Assembly: GCA_001599595.1 (NCBI GenBank)
Contig: BCHH01000013.1
Span: 106,543 to 170,542, forward strand
From: Beverwykella pulmonaria
Lineage: Eukaryota > Ascomycota > Dothideomycetes > Pleosporales > Melanommataceae
Length of the DNA stretch: 64,000 nucleotides
Direction of reading: 5' to 3'
Position numbers and translations under genes: made by a program. Positions 36,367 through 47,542 of this stretch are shown piece after piece; within the stretch, counting starts at the first letter, position 1; every line of letters starts with the position of its first letter. The notes under the pieces are model-generated. The model made no database searches. It was not told where the DNA came from and saw only the letters and a program-made list of their open reading frames with translations.

Positions 36367-37982
36367 TCACAGTCTCGCACCCCCATCCGCGCGCACAGGC
36401 ACATCCTTCCACGCCTCCTCAAACCCCGTACTACGGACCCACGTCGGCTCCCCTGCCTCCACAGAATCAATCGCCATGTTCCCTAGCGTTCTCCACATCT
36501 CTCCTTTGATTTTGAAGGACGCATTGCCCTCAAATGGCTTGCAAGCTTGTTCGCCGTGCGCAAGCGCTCGGACCAACTTTACGGAGTGCCCGTCGTCGGG
36601 GAATTGGTTTACTCTCTTGAAGATGTCATCCCAGGATGAGTCGTGCTTAGACTTGTAGCTTGCCACTTCGTCAAGCAACAATTCTGGCGAGACGCGCGAT
36701 GCGTACCTGCCTTTATCAGCAAATCCAGACTATAGGTATTGGGAGAGTTTTAGCTTACATTGCGAGATCGAGTCTTACTTTCCACTCCAACAATCGCACT
36801 TTATTCGCAGAAGAAAGCCATTCCTGATGCAGGAAAGTGCTAAAGAATAGAGATGAGTTGACGCAGTGGATGAAAAAGAAGTCGAATTTGGGAATGTGCG
36901 GGGGGCGCTGGGAGGTTGATGCGAAGTATACTTTTCATACCCGAATATATTAGCTCCGCTAAAGTATCCAATGTGAATATGGATGGAGATGGGGAGGGAA
37001 AAGTACCAGCAGCATTAATCATCTCAGCCGTCTTCTCCTCCAGGTCGCTTTCTAGCACCAGGTACTGACTCGCATACTTCACCATCTCGTCCGGCGCCCT
37101 CTTCAGGATCCCATCTCTAATCTTATTATCATCGTCCCAGTGCGCTGCACTACTCAACTTAGCATCCTGCCTGATTTCATCGAGGAGCTGAACGAGAGGT
37201 TTTGAAGGCTGGTGATCTGGACCGTTGGTAAGAGCCGCGGCTTCGCAGCCGTGGAATAAGGTTCCGATCCAGCGATCGTGCACGGCGGCCTGGGCGAGCG
37301 CTTCGGCGATGATGGCGGGTTGGCGGAAGGAGATGCCGAAGCCGAGGTGGATGAGTGGGTGGAGGAAGCCTATATCTCTTGGTCAAACAACTACTTCCAA
37401 CACATATCACATGGCGGCTGCGGAGTTGGGAGGGAGTTGAGAGGAATTTTGGATATACGCACCACTAAACATCCTAACCAACAAGTCATCCGCCATTTCG
37501 TCGCCCTTGAACAGATACTCATTCAATACACTCTCCCATCCCAATTTCTCGATCTCGTCTTGGAAGAAGACGAGGAAGTCGTGGTAGTACTTTCCGTTCC
37601 CTGTGTACCTCTTAAAGCTCTTTTTGACATGCATATCCTCGACAATATCTGACTCGAGGGCAACAAGAGGACGCTGGTAGGAGGTATTGTTCGTATATGC
37701 AGTGCGGAGTTCGGATGCGGAAGCGGAGAGCGAGTACAGGGTGAGGAGGTGGTGGACGATGTGGTTCTATCGACAAAGCATTAGCACTATTAAGCACAAA
37801 TTATTCTGCCAGAAAGCGAAAAGACTTACGTGGTACCCATATTTATTGAAGAAGATATGATGTTTCTCATGGTTCTTCTGCAGCAGCTCACTCGCCGTAT
37901 CAGCCGCCTCGTCGTTAATTCCCTCGACATGAAATCCCGATATCTGCGACGCTTCAAGATGGATCTTCGACGACGTAGCCAT
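36367..37982 (-). CDS. Questin oxidase-like protein (DUF4243, AflY-like)
   Basis: Five exons (37982-37830, 37766-37463, 37369-37007, 36930-36759, 36706-36367) encode about 443 residues, with all joins in frame. Diagnostic stretches are NHEKHHIFFNKYGYH spliced to NHIVHHLLTLYSL, the segment HPLIHLGFGISFRQPAI, and KFDFFFIHCVNSSLFF, in family order. The family includes AflY and questin oxidase, which carry out Baeyer-Villiger-type cleavage in polyketide pathways, but most fungal paralogues are uncharacterised and lie outside clusters. No polyketide synthase is in this window, so its substrate is unknown. The exon 4 acceptor (GAAAAG at 36931-36936) was chosen because it alone restores the family sequence VYFAS...QRPPHIPKF. 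Confidence 0.88.
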
Positions 37983-38998
37983 GGTCCTCTTTATGACTCC
38001 AGATGATCTTGTTTGAAAGATTTGCTGTAAAGACTTTGATATCGAGTTTCGTTGGACTGGGACACATTTTAAGCTTGCTGGAATGATGCAAGTCTTATAT
38101 ATCTGGACCTGGCGAACATTGGGAGCTATATCCTTGCTTTCGTAGGTCTGGAGCCTAGCGAATGGTGTACGGAATGGATGCTATTTGATGCGAACATTAG
38201 AAGTTGGCGTTGCGGGGTAGCTTGAGAGCTCTCTAACTCGGAGCTTCGGGGAGAGAAAAGCACGAGATTACTAACTTTTCCTAAAAGCCTCGTCTAGTCA
38301 CTGGAGGTTGTTAAGCTGTTGGTACGTAAGCAAAACACATTAGAAGGGTCTCCTCCTCCCTTAGCCAAACAGATGGTAGGTAGATGGTGGCTCGGAGTTG
38401 AGGGGGAAGACGAGTTCACAAGGCAAGATCGGCACGACGATATCACGATGGTCGATCTAGAAGGCTAGATGACAAAGCTTTAGGGGAGCTCGTTGGTGAA
38501 TTCAAGGGCATACAACGTGCATACCTCGTGCATACCTCTTGCACTAGATATCAATTCGAGGCCTACGATAATGAAAAAGCAATCGCGGAACTACAATGAT
38601 TCATGTTTGTCAGAGCGAAATGGGGGTCTCCATGAATGTGAAATGGCTCCAGGGCTACCGAACAGAGCAACCTCGAACAGAGTCACAAAACCTTGACGAG
38701 TTCGAAGTCCTGCCGAAATGCTGAAGTATTTCCAGAGAAAGGTTTAGACAACGCCGTTTCCCACCCGCTACTATGCATCGCAGAGAATGTGAAATAGATG
38801 TGCCCGTAGACTAACCACAACACTCAAGACCGTTCCCCACCAGTCGCCTCAGCTTATTCCTCAAACGGCATGTTCTCATGCCACTCCCCCGAAATCACTT
38901 TCATACGTCCCTCCATACGGAGATCAGAAGGACCAGCCAAATTATACACCTTCGGCCCTACAGGTCGCTTCGGAGAGTTTAGAGGGACTGGCTTCTTC
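37983..38998. other. Spacer
   Basis: Promoter side of the questin-oxidase-like gene and 3' flank of SGT1. Only a 67-codon frame and other short frames are present. Nothing recognisable. Confidence 0.5.
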
Positions 38999-40144
38999 CT
39001 AATACTTCTTCGCCTCCATTCCCTCCGGCGGCTCTGGCGAGATGGTCTTGCTCCCGACATCTTTCCAATCCGTGCTCAGCACCGTGCCGCCACTCTCCTG
39101 GTAGCTCTTCATCATCGCCCGCTGCGTGTCAGGACTCGCACCCTTGTACAGCGACTTGAAAAAGCGGGTCGTCTCATCGCCGTCAAACTCGTCGTCGTCG
39201 GGTTCACCGGGCTTCTTGGACCCGAGAGACTCTTTGGCTACCTTGTCCCAGTCTTTTACTCCCTTCTTGGATGAGGTGGGGTATGCGGGCGGTTGCTCGC
39301 TGGTCTTTGGGTGGAGGACGTGGGAAGGGATCTCTTTCTTTTCGTCGGAGGGTTCGGTTGTGACACGGTCGCCTTCGAGGTCGTGCCACTTCACACCAGG
39401 TGTGGCCTTTTTGAGTGTGACTTCGATCTTTGTGGGGGTGATTCTGAAGGTTGATTGTGCGGGGTCGACTGGAGCATAGAAGGGGTCAAGGGAGTAGTTG
39501 AAGTCGGACGAGTCTAGGATGGGAAACGAGATGGACAGCGAGTCCTTCTCGATTTCTACCTCCGCCTTGTCCTTGGGGACGCCCTTCGCCAGTAACGTGA
39601 AGTAGACATTCTCGGTGTTCTGGTACCAGTCGTGCTTGATCTTGTCGGCTGGTGTAGGCGCAACGGGCTTCGGTGGAGTAATGGTCGCCTCCTCTGCCTT
39701 GCTCTCCTCCTTTTTAGCCTCCACGTCAGGCACTTCCTTAGCCGTGACCTTGATCCGCTCGTCTCCCTCCTCTAAGCCCTTCATCTTCGACTCCAGCTTG
39801 ATATCCCATATAGGCAGCTGCTTGTCCTTCTCATCCAACCTCTTCACAATATCTAGCACGAACCGAGCATCTCCATATCTCTCCAAGAAGAAAAGAGATA
39901 TGCCCCGGCGCAGTTGCGCGTCCTTAATGAGCTCGCGCCGCGCGCGCTTGTGTGCGAGTACGACGGCGGTTTCGGCGTCCGCGAGGGCTTCGGGGTATTT
40001 TGCGGAGCGCTGATAGGCGGTCGAGCGCTTGATGTAGTAGTCGACGGCACTGGGATTTGTCTTGATGGCGGAGGTGTATTGTGTTATGGCTTCTTCGTAG
40101 TCGCTGTCCTTGAGGGCAGCTGCGCCGCGGGCGGCTTGGTCCAT
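38999..40144 (-). CDS. sgt1: SGT1 co-chaperone (TPR-CS-SGS)
   Basis: A single exon of 381 residues with the full SGT1 layout. TPR repeats occupy about residues 2-110 (GAAALKDSDYEEAITQYTSA). A charged Glu/Lys-rich linker follows, then a CS domain at about 165-260 (KIKHDWYQNTENVYFTLLAKG, with the conserved basic/Tyr residues). The SGS domain covers about 290-381 (DWDKVAKESL, FKSLYKGASPDTQRAMMKSY, ESGGTVLSTDWKDVGSK). SGT1 links Hsp90 to client proteins and Skp1-type ubiquitin ligases, acts at the kinetochore in yeast, and stabilises NLR receptors in plants and animals. It is cytosolic and nuclear. No missing elements were noted. The AKR gene lies upstream in the same direction. Confidence 0.95.
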   Translation of the reverse strand: MDQAARGAAALKDSDYEEAITQYTSAIKTNPSAVDYYIKRSTAYQRSAKYPEALADAETAVVLAHKRARRELIKDAQLRRGISLFFLERYGDARFVLDIVKRLDEKDKQLPIWDIKLESKMKGLEEGDERIKVTAKEVPDVEAKKEESKAEEATITPPKPVAPTPADKIKHDWYQNTENVYFTLLAKGVPKDKAEVEIEKDSLSISFPILDSSDFNYSLDPFYAPVDPAQSTFRITPTKIEVTLKKATPGVKWHDLEGDRVTTEPSDEKKEIPSHVLHPKTSEQPPAYPTSSKKGVKDWDKVAKESLGSKKPGEPDDDEFDGDETTRFFKSLYKGASPDTQRAMMKSYQESGGTVLSTDWKDVGSKTISPEPPEGMEAKKY

Positions 40145-40493
40145 GGCGGGGTAGCTCGAATTGGTCGTATTTATGTACGTATGCGGGCGGGTGTCTAAGG
40201 GAGAGTTGAAGATTGGAGCTTGATTGCGGGCAACTGTTCAAGCTTAAAGCTATTTGCGGATGTCAAGGCTGCAGTGATGGAGTGATTGATTGTGGAATGT
40301 CGTAGAAGAGAGCTGCCTGCGCCAAAATGTTGTGTCTAGATACGCTAAGCCCTATTCGCGCTAGTCTGATACTACGCCTTCTTAGCTTTCAACACCAACC
40401 TCTCACGTGCCTCTCTCCCTGAAGCATTCCATCTGTCATTGGATGCATCAATCCATTGTCTATCTTCTTAGCTCTATAAAATAGACACCACCC
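40145..40493. promoter_or_regulatory. Promoter region of SGT1 and 3' flank of the AKR gene
   Basis: A 349-bp interval between two minus-strand genes. It must contain the SGT1 promoter. No specific motif is assigned. Confidence 0.45.
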
Positions 40494-41453
40494 TTACATT
40501 TTCAAAAAACTGATATAGTTATCAATGGGCGCCTCTTCCTTCACGCTCTGCCAGATGGCCTCAATCCTCTTGGTTGCATCCTCGCTCAGCGCGCCCTTTT
40601 TGAGCCCTGCTGCTGTCTGCTCTACCTGCTTCACGCTGCTAGCCCCAAAAATCACCCCGTCGCCAAGTTCCGCCTTCAGTGCCGAATTGTACCCGACCCA
40701 TCTGTACGCCAGCTCCGCCTTCGTAATGCCCTCCTTCTCGGCGATGTCATTCCACTCGGCCAGCGCGGTGCGTAGCGTGGGCTTATTATAGAGTCTATTG
40801 TACATGCCACCGAGAGCTTGGTCGTTGAAGCGGCCTGCGCCCTCGTCTAGCGATTGGGTCGTTTTGGTGAGGAAGCCTCCGGCGAGCGGGGAGTATGCGT
40901 AGAACGCGAAGCCGAGTTTCCTCAGTGTGGGGAAGAGCAGCGTCTCCAGGTGCCGAGCGACGGGGGAGTAGTTCCCCTGGTACACGGACGGAAGAACGTA
41001 TCCCTTGCTTTTCGCGACATCGTAGACCTCCTGCACCTGCTCTGCCGTGAAATTGGAAAGCCCAAACCGCTTGAAGATGCCCTTCTTGTGCACCTCGTTG
41101 ATTCCCTCGAGTTGCTCTTCAATTGGGATCTCCGTGTCCGGGGAGTGCAGATACAAGATGTCGAACTGCTTGATCTGGGCGCGGTTCAGCGAGTCCTGAG
41201 CGTCGGCGATGATGGCCTCTTTCTTCGCGGTGCCCGGAGCAAAACCGCCGATAATCTTGGTGTCAATGATGAAGTCCTCGTGGCCTGGGGCGCGGCCAAT
41301 AGTTTCTTCAGAGCCGGCGTAGAGACGCGCGGTGTCGATGTGCTTGACGCCCTCCTTCTTGAGCGCGGAGAAGACTTCGGCGATGGCTTCGTCGGTGTTA
41401 AAAGCGCCTTGGCCGCTGATGGAAGCCCCGCCAAAGACAGCTTTGATGGACAT
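40494..41453 (-). CDS. Aldo-keto reductase, AKR7 (aflatoxin-aldehyde reductase) type
   Basis: The ATG at 41453 begins MSIKAVFGGASISGQGAF and gives 319 residues, the usual AKR7 length. The open frame extends 57 codons further upstream, but that part looks like leader. The catalytic tetrad is visible as D40 and Y45 in HIDTARLYAGSEE, K66 in DTKIIGG, and H103 in ILYLHSPD. The C-terminal cofactor region includes GVIFGASSVKQVEQ, typical of NADPH binding. Members reduce aldehydes such as succinic semialdehyde or toxic dialdehydes in the cytosol. The natural substrate here is unknown. Confidence 0.93.
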   Translation of the reverse strand: MSIKAVFGGASISGQGAFNTDEAIAEVFSALKKEGVKHIDTARLYAGSEETIGRAPGHEDFIIDTKIIGGFAPGTAKKEAIIADAQDSLNRAQIKQFDILYLHSPDTEIPIEEQLEGINEVHKKGIFKRFGLSNFTAEQVQEVYDVAKSKGYVLPSVYQGNYSPVARHLETLLFPTLRKLGFAFYAYSPLAGGFLTKTTQSLDEGAGRFNDQALGGMYNRLYNKPTLRTALAEWNDIAEKEGITKAELAYRWVGYNSALKAELGDGVIFGASSVKQVEQTAAGLKKGALSEDATKRIEAIWQSVKEEAPIDNYISFLKM

Positions 41454-42166
41454 GATGGAGAGACTTCGTGTGTTTGTATAAGTTTGAAGAGGGATTGACA
41501 AGGCAGGATGTAGTGTGAGAACAGTGGACAATGGTAAGAAACTGGCTGTGGAGGAAACTGAACACTGAATAAAGTGAAGAAAGTAACGTCCCCTACCCCT
41601 CAACTTATCCAAACCTACCTGCATGACGCCATCCCTCCTGAAACCTAAGTAACCTACACCAAACCAGAAGCAGAAAATCAGCTCCTCGGGGTTAGGTACG
41701 GATTATCAATCGGTGGGTTACTTAACACCATAACTCGTCCGCTCGCGCCGTAGCTCTTAGTCCGGGCGTGGCCCCACAAAGCCTCGGCACTCACTCTCGG
41801 TGTAGCGTGAATGGCTTCCACAAGCAAACGCATAGGGACAAGGACAGCGTCTGTCAGCTCTAGTGGACAGAGATGGGGTAATAGTTGGGGTACGGTTGTT
41901 AGCGAATGCGGCTTCACCCCTGTTGTTGGAACACCATTTTGCTCCGGCCGGCACGAATGGTGATTACGCCAAAGCCCGAGGCACGTGATTTGCTACTGTG
42001 CAAAAGTGCACTTCTATCGTAGTCTGGTCCCTGCTAGTATATTTACTTCCTACGCCACTTGCCACAGTATGCTGCGACCTTAAATTTGTGGCATACAACC
42101 TAATAGGTATAGAAGAAGAGAACCGCAGCAGGTGATGGGGAGGAGACAGAGTAAAGTCACATGTTG
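41454..42166. other. Spacer between the AKR gene and the ankyrin NLR gene
   Basis: AKR promoter and the 3' flank of the NLR. No coding signal seen. Confidence 0.5.
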
Positions 42167-45100
42167 CTACGTGCGGCTGCTACGAGACCTTAGAGTGGAC
42201 TTTAGCAGCTGGACTACCGCTTCATGTTCGTTCCTTACCGCCCACGATAGTGGCGTCAGTCCAGATATATCCTTAGAATTGACGTCGACCTTGCCTGTCT
42301 CCAGCAACAGCTTGACTACTGCCTCGTGCCCGTTCTCTGCCGCCCGACATAGCGGTGTCTGTCCGTACTCAGTATCTTTGGAGTTGATGTCAACCTTTCC
42401 CGTCTCCAGCAGCAGCTTGACTACCGCCTCGTGCCCGTTCTCTGCCGCCCGCCATAGCGGCGTCTGTCCAGAAATGTCCTCGGAGTCGACGCCGACCTTG
42501 TCCCTCTCCAGCAGCAGCCTGACTACCGCCTCGTGCCCATTCCTTGCCGCCCACCATAGCGGCGTCTGTCCAGAAATATCCTCGGAGTCGACGTCGACCT
42601 TGTCCTTCTCTAGCAGCAGCTTGACTACCGCCTCGTGCCCGTTCCTTGCCGCCCACCATAGCGGCGTTTGTCCGTACTTAGTGTCCTTGGAATCGACGTC
42701 GACCTTGCTCGTATCCAGCAGCAGCTTGACTATCGCCTCGTGCCCATTCCCTGCCGCCCACCATAGCGGCGTCTGTCTAGAAACATCCTTAGAGTCGACG
42801 TCGACCTTGCCCGTCTCCAGCAGCAGCTTGAATACCACATCGTGCCCGTTCGCTGCCGCCAAAAATAGCGACGTCCGTCCGTATGAAGTATCCTTGGAAT
42901 CGATGTCGACCTTGCCCGTCTCCAGCAGCAGCTTGACTACTGCCTTGTGCCCGTTCCTTGCCGCCCGTGATAGCGGTGTTTGTCCATACTTAGTATCCTT
43001 GGAGTTGACGTCGACCTTGTCCCTCTCCAGCAGCATCTTGACTACCGCCTCGTGGCCATTCCCTGCCGCCCACCATAGCGGCGTCTGTCCATACGTAGTA
43101 TCCTTGGAGTCGACATCGATCTTGTCCGTCTCCAGCAGCAGCTTGACTACTGCCTCGTGCCCGTTCTCTGCCGCCTGACATAGCGGCGTCTGCCCGTACT
43201 CAGTATCTTTGGAGTCGACATCAACCTTTCCCGTCTCCAACAGCAGTTCGACTACCGCCTCGTGCCCGTTCGCTGCCGCCCGCCATAGCGGCGTCTGTCT
43301 AGAAATATCCTTGGAGTCGACGTGGACCTTGCCTGTCTCCAGCAGCAGCTTGACTACCGCCTCATGCCCGTTCGCTGCCGCCCACCATAGCGGCGTCNNN
43401 NNNNNNNNNNNNNNNNNNNNNNNNNNNNNNNNNNNNNNNNNNNNNNNTTCGCTGCCGCCCACCATAGCGGCGTCTGTCTAAAAATATCCTTGGAGTCGAC
43501 GTGGACCTTGCCTGTCTCCAGCAGCAGCTTGACTACCGCCTCGTGCCCGTTCCTTGCCGCCCACCATAGCGGCGTCTGTCCGTACTCTGTGTCCTTGGAG
43601 TCGACGTTGACCTTGCCCGTCTCCAGCAACAGCTTGACTACCGCCTCGTGCCCGTTCGCTGCCGCCCGCCATAGCGGCGTTCGTCCGAAAGAATTATCCT
43701 TGGAGTCGATGTCGACCTTGCCCGTCTCCAACAGCAGCAGCTTGACTACTGCCTCGTGCCCGTTCCCTGCTGCTCGCCATAGCGGTGTCCGTCCAAAAGT
43801 AGTATCCTTGGAGTCGACGTCGACCTTGCCCGTCTCGAGCAGCAGCTTGACGACCGCCTCTTGCCCGTTCGCTGCTGCCCACCATAGCGGTGTCTGTCCA
43901 TACGTAGTATCCTTGGAGTCGACATCGACCTTGTCCGTCCCCAGCAGCAGCTTGACTACCGCCTCGTGCCCGTTCCTTGCCGCCCACCCTAGCGGCGTTT
44001 GTCCGTACTCAGTGTCCTTGGAGTCAACGTCAACCTTGCCCGTATCTAGCAGGAGCCTGACTATCGCCTCGTGCCCATTCCTTGCGGCCCACCATAGCAG
44101 CGTCTGGCCATTTTCATCAGTAGTGATCATATTTAACACCCTCCCTTTCTGTAATCTGAGTAGCAAGTCACCCATAACTAGGTCTTGCTCTAACAAGTAT
44201 AGGATATGCTGTAGACAATATTGCTTTGCGTAGGAGTAGAAGTGAAACGCATCGACTGGATTAGACTGGAAATCTTTGCGCACTCCTGCAAGAGTCTTGG
44301 TAATGTTATATTCATGCCGTTTCCTGGACTTTAAGAGTCTCAATGCAAGATTTTGGGCACTGCTAGAAGACTCTAGGGTTGAACGAATGATCCTCGACGG
44401 TGCTGATCCTATGACTATTTGGGGAACTCTTATTGTGGACAGTTCGGTTCCAAAGACGCCGTAACTGAGGTAGGTAGTAATAATATTTGCCATCGTCCAC
44501 TGTGCACTCTCCATTGTAAAAGTTATGTTAGCTGAGTCTTGGAGACTACTAAGGAGGAATTGTTTAACGCTGTGGTGCACAAACCGTACAGTCAACTCTT
44601 CTTCGTCGACGATGAGGAGACATCCGCAGCAAGCCAATGTCGAATATATATCGTTTAGAAGTCTTGAAGGATTCCAGACATCTTCTCCAGGAACTACACT
44701 TAAAGCTTCTCGCAGCTCATCTGCTGTCAGGGGTTGATAAGCTACTAAAACGAGCTGGAGTATTTTTCTCTGATATGACTTTCCTAATCCTTCTGATCTT
44801 CGTAGAATCCGAGAGAATGTGGTTGAAAGATCTTTAGGAAGATCTACTAGTGCATCCCGAATGGCCTGATCTGTTTTCATGGCGCACAAGGAGTGAATTT
44901 GGAGGGCTACCCAGAGGAACATTCCTTTCGACCCTTCTAAGAGAGCATCGTGTATCTCTAGTATCAGGGTGGGATCTCCTATTACAAGCTTTTTGCGCTC
45001 TAGGCAACCCTCTAACTCAGCCCCGATAAACGCCTCAATATCAGGATTATCCTCAGGAATCGAAGTCATCCTAACAGCAATGAACCGTGCATGGTCCAAT

Positions 45101-46470
45101 TCCAATGCGTTGTTAGGCTTCACTCTAAATGAAGCACAGACAAGCAGTGTAAGTGTCTCCTGGAGCTTCTTGAGTTGGTTGACCAATGTGTCTCTCTCTA
45201 ACTGGTTGCATTCATCTAGCCCGTCGAGGACGAAGTACGCTTTATAATCAGGAGGAAGGGCGTGACGGAGCAAATTGAGTATTTCGTCGAAATCTGGAGC
45301 TGATCTAGTCCAATCACACAATCCTGCTACCGCAGCAAGGTCTGGTACTGTGCGTAAAAGCTGTCGCGCTAGAGAACTAATGACTGTTTGGGCATTTAAG
45401 CTCTCAGGAATGTCGTGTCTGCAAAAAAAGTAGGCTACCACTGCATTCTTACTTTTAACATGAATATGTAGATCATCAACAATATTAGCAAGCAAAACAG
45501 ACTTTCCTGATCCTAGCTTGCCTGTATACAACAGCGTACAGGACTTGAGTTGGCTTTTCCACTCCAGGTATTCAGCAGCTTGGCTGAACAGTGTTGCGTT
45601 TCCGATCTTTCGAGTCTGTTTCCACGTAATCTCGTAGTCATACTTGGAGCAAAATTGAAGGACTCGTAGATTTGTGGCCAACTTTTGCTGGTGCGATGCG
45701 ACTTTAGAATGCGTGCTTAATAGAGCCCTGAATCTGGAGTTCTCTTGAGCTTCTTCCTCAATCTTCTGGGCCATTAGTAGGCTCATCTCCTCCTTGATTG
45801 AATTTGCGCAGACGCCGAGATCTAATTCGAATGTCTTTATGTCCGAGTCGTTGAGAGCAGATGCAGCTTGTTTAAAGACTGACTTCTGGGTATATTTCAA
45901 GACTTGGTGGCAAAGACGAACTACGATAATAAAGTATTCAGAGATATGTGATTGTAGACTCTTGGATCGTGAATAGAGTAGGGCGACTGTTTGGTAACGT
46001 GGCGCTGAGCGACCAACATTCATGAAGAGAGCCGACACCTTTTCGAGATAGGTCGAGTAGTTTACGATTGACTACAAAGGTAACTTATCAGTAGGAAAAA
46101 CAGTCAAGGAGATCAAAACACTAACGAGTAATGACATGCGCACAAGCGACCAAACACCACATGCAATCATATTCTGGGAGCCTCCCACAACAACGTCCCC
46201 AAGTGCGGCAAATTGCTGGACTACCTGTAGGAAATTTGTGAAACGAGGCCCAAAACAACGGCCGCCGACTATTCTAGACGCTCGGCGGTCAATCTCAGCT
46301 GTGAATCGCATAACATCACTGTAGTCGGGAGGCGAATTGAGCGATTGGGACCTATAGGTTCGGAATGATGTTTTCTGCTCGCTTGAGAGGCTTGCTTCAA
46401 AGTCAGATACTGCTTGACTAAGGCGAATTTCGGGCTTCAGTCGCGAAGCAGTTGTTAATACGCCAGACAT
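42167..46470 (-). CDS. NACHT NLR with long ankyrin-repeat array
   Basis: Exon 1 (46470-46126) encodes a helical N-terminal domain (VQQFAALGDVVVGGSQNMIA, VWSLVRMSLL). A 54-bp GTTAGT intron follows, then exon 2 (46071-42167). The N-terminal domain resembles the helical region preceding NACHT in many fungal NLRs. NACHT has P-loop TGKLGSGKS near 45510, Walker B KAYFVLDGLDECNQL and GMFLWVALQIH, then the winged helix (YQPLTADELREAL). From about 44120 to 42180 there are about 18 ankyrin units of 34-35 residues with almost identical sequence (TPLWWAARNGHEAVVKLLL type). A 50-N gap at 43398-43447 breaks the frame as printed; collapsing a 27-bp duplication at its edges restores one frame of about 1390 residues. 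Such receptors sense cognate ligands through the repeats. The gene looks functional. Confidence 0.85.
42180..44120 (-). repeat. Ankyrin-coding tandem array, 102/105-bp units
   Basis: About 18 tandem units alternate between 105 bp (35 aa, ending YGQ) and 102 bp (34 aa, ending SGQ or SRQ). DNA identity between units is very high by eye, including third positions. One unit carries an extra Leu codon. Because of the repeat, the opposite strand is also open for long stretches, which is not coding evidence. Confidence 0.85.
43398..43447. other. Assembly gap (50 N) inside the ankyrin array
   Basis: Fifty undetermined bases. The 27 bases before the gap (43371-43397) are identical to the 27 after it (43448-43474), so the gap probably joins overlapping contig ends rather than spanning 50 real bases. 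Confidence 0.95.
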
Positions 46471-47542
46471 GGAGATGACTTCCCGAACGGTTAGGAGTTA
46501 CGGAGCGCATCAAAATCGTGTGAGAGCTTCTCTAAGAGAATTGAGAGAGAGGCTCGGGATGGAGTTGCGGTGAATGAGAACTGCTGCCTAGTCAATACAC
46601 GCACAGGTTGCTTCTGTGCCCAAAAGGAGCTAAAGTCTTGGATCTTACACAAATCAATTGGGTGAGCAAAGAGGGGTAAATAGAAGGTGGCTGCGCATCT
46701 CAGCTCAAACCCCACATTGCCCCGCTGAAAGGAAGGACAACATGATGTCGCAGCCACAAACAGGGAGGGAGCCGACCCACTCTTACAAACCACGTGCCTT
46801 ACACTGTTGACATAATCATGGCTGGAATACCAAAGCTCTTATTTATACTCCTGTTTGCAGGCTAGAGCAAAACGATGTTGTACAGTACCGAGGAATCAAA
46901 GAGAATCGTGTAGAGTCCTCATTGTAGATTTTCGGACATGATCATAAACCTTGAATAGAGTACCTACATTTATCTCCGTTTGATGGAAGCAGATGGCAAA
47001 ACAGCAAGTGGTCATATGGTAAATTTGCGAGTGGAAGGTAGACCTTGTAAGTAGCCAATAGAGTGCAAAGATGCAGCCCATCTTTGCCTCAGATTTGGCT
47101 GGGATATAATGCCTCCCCATCCCTGCCAATATTTACGCACTGTGGTATACACGGGACAGGCACTAACCAAGAACAATCGCCGCCACTCTCTCATTAGAGC
47201 TACATATCCTACATGTGTCAAAAATAGAGTCATACTGCTCGGAGGTCCGGGTACCGGAAAAGCACCAGCAGAGGTTCCAGTAGAGAGAAATGAGGCGATC
47301 AAGCGTAGCGTGGTAAGAAGTTACAAACTGCGTTGCTCGTACACGTTAATCCAAAATGTGTATCGATGTCTTTCTATAAGCTACAAAGGAAATCTGGTAT
47401 GTGGTTGGATGTTTTTTACGCCAAGATATGCTTTCTCCTCCATCTGAATTCCCGCCATGCAAAACATAGTTAATCGTACATAGTCACCTTTTTCACTGAA
47501 CAAAAGAAATTGAACTCCCAAGTCGAGAATCCTACGGGTATA
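46471..47542. other. Spacer upstream of the ankyrin NLR
   Basis: Should contain the NLR promoter. Short frames only; one plus-strand frame has a chance P-loop-like string near 47232 (see rejected items). Confidence 0.45.

Noticed and set aside
42180..44120. CRISPR-like array
   Set aside because: Units are 102/105 bp, contiguous, coding and in frame. There are no unique spacers, and the genome is eukaryotic.
42132..44233. Long plus-strand open frames (348 and 247 codons) rich in Ser/Thr/Cys across the ankyrin array
   Set aside because: They are the antisense of the ankyrin repeats; periodic sequence lacking stops on one strand often lacks them on the other. The minus strand has the NACHT-ankyrin gene.
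47109..47447. Plus-strand frame with a P-loop-like string GGPGTGKA
   Set aside because: The motif lacks the following Thr/Ser and any surrounding NTPase sequence; no other domain features. Probably chance.
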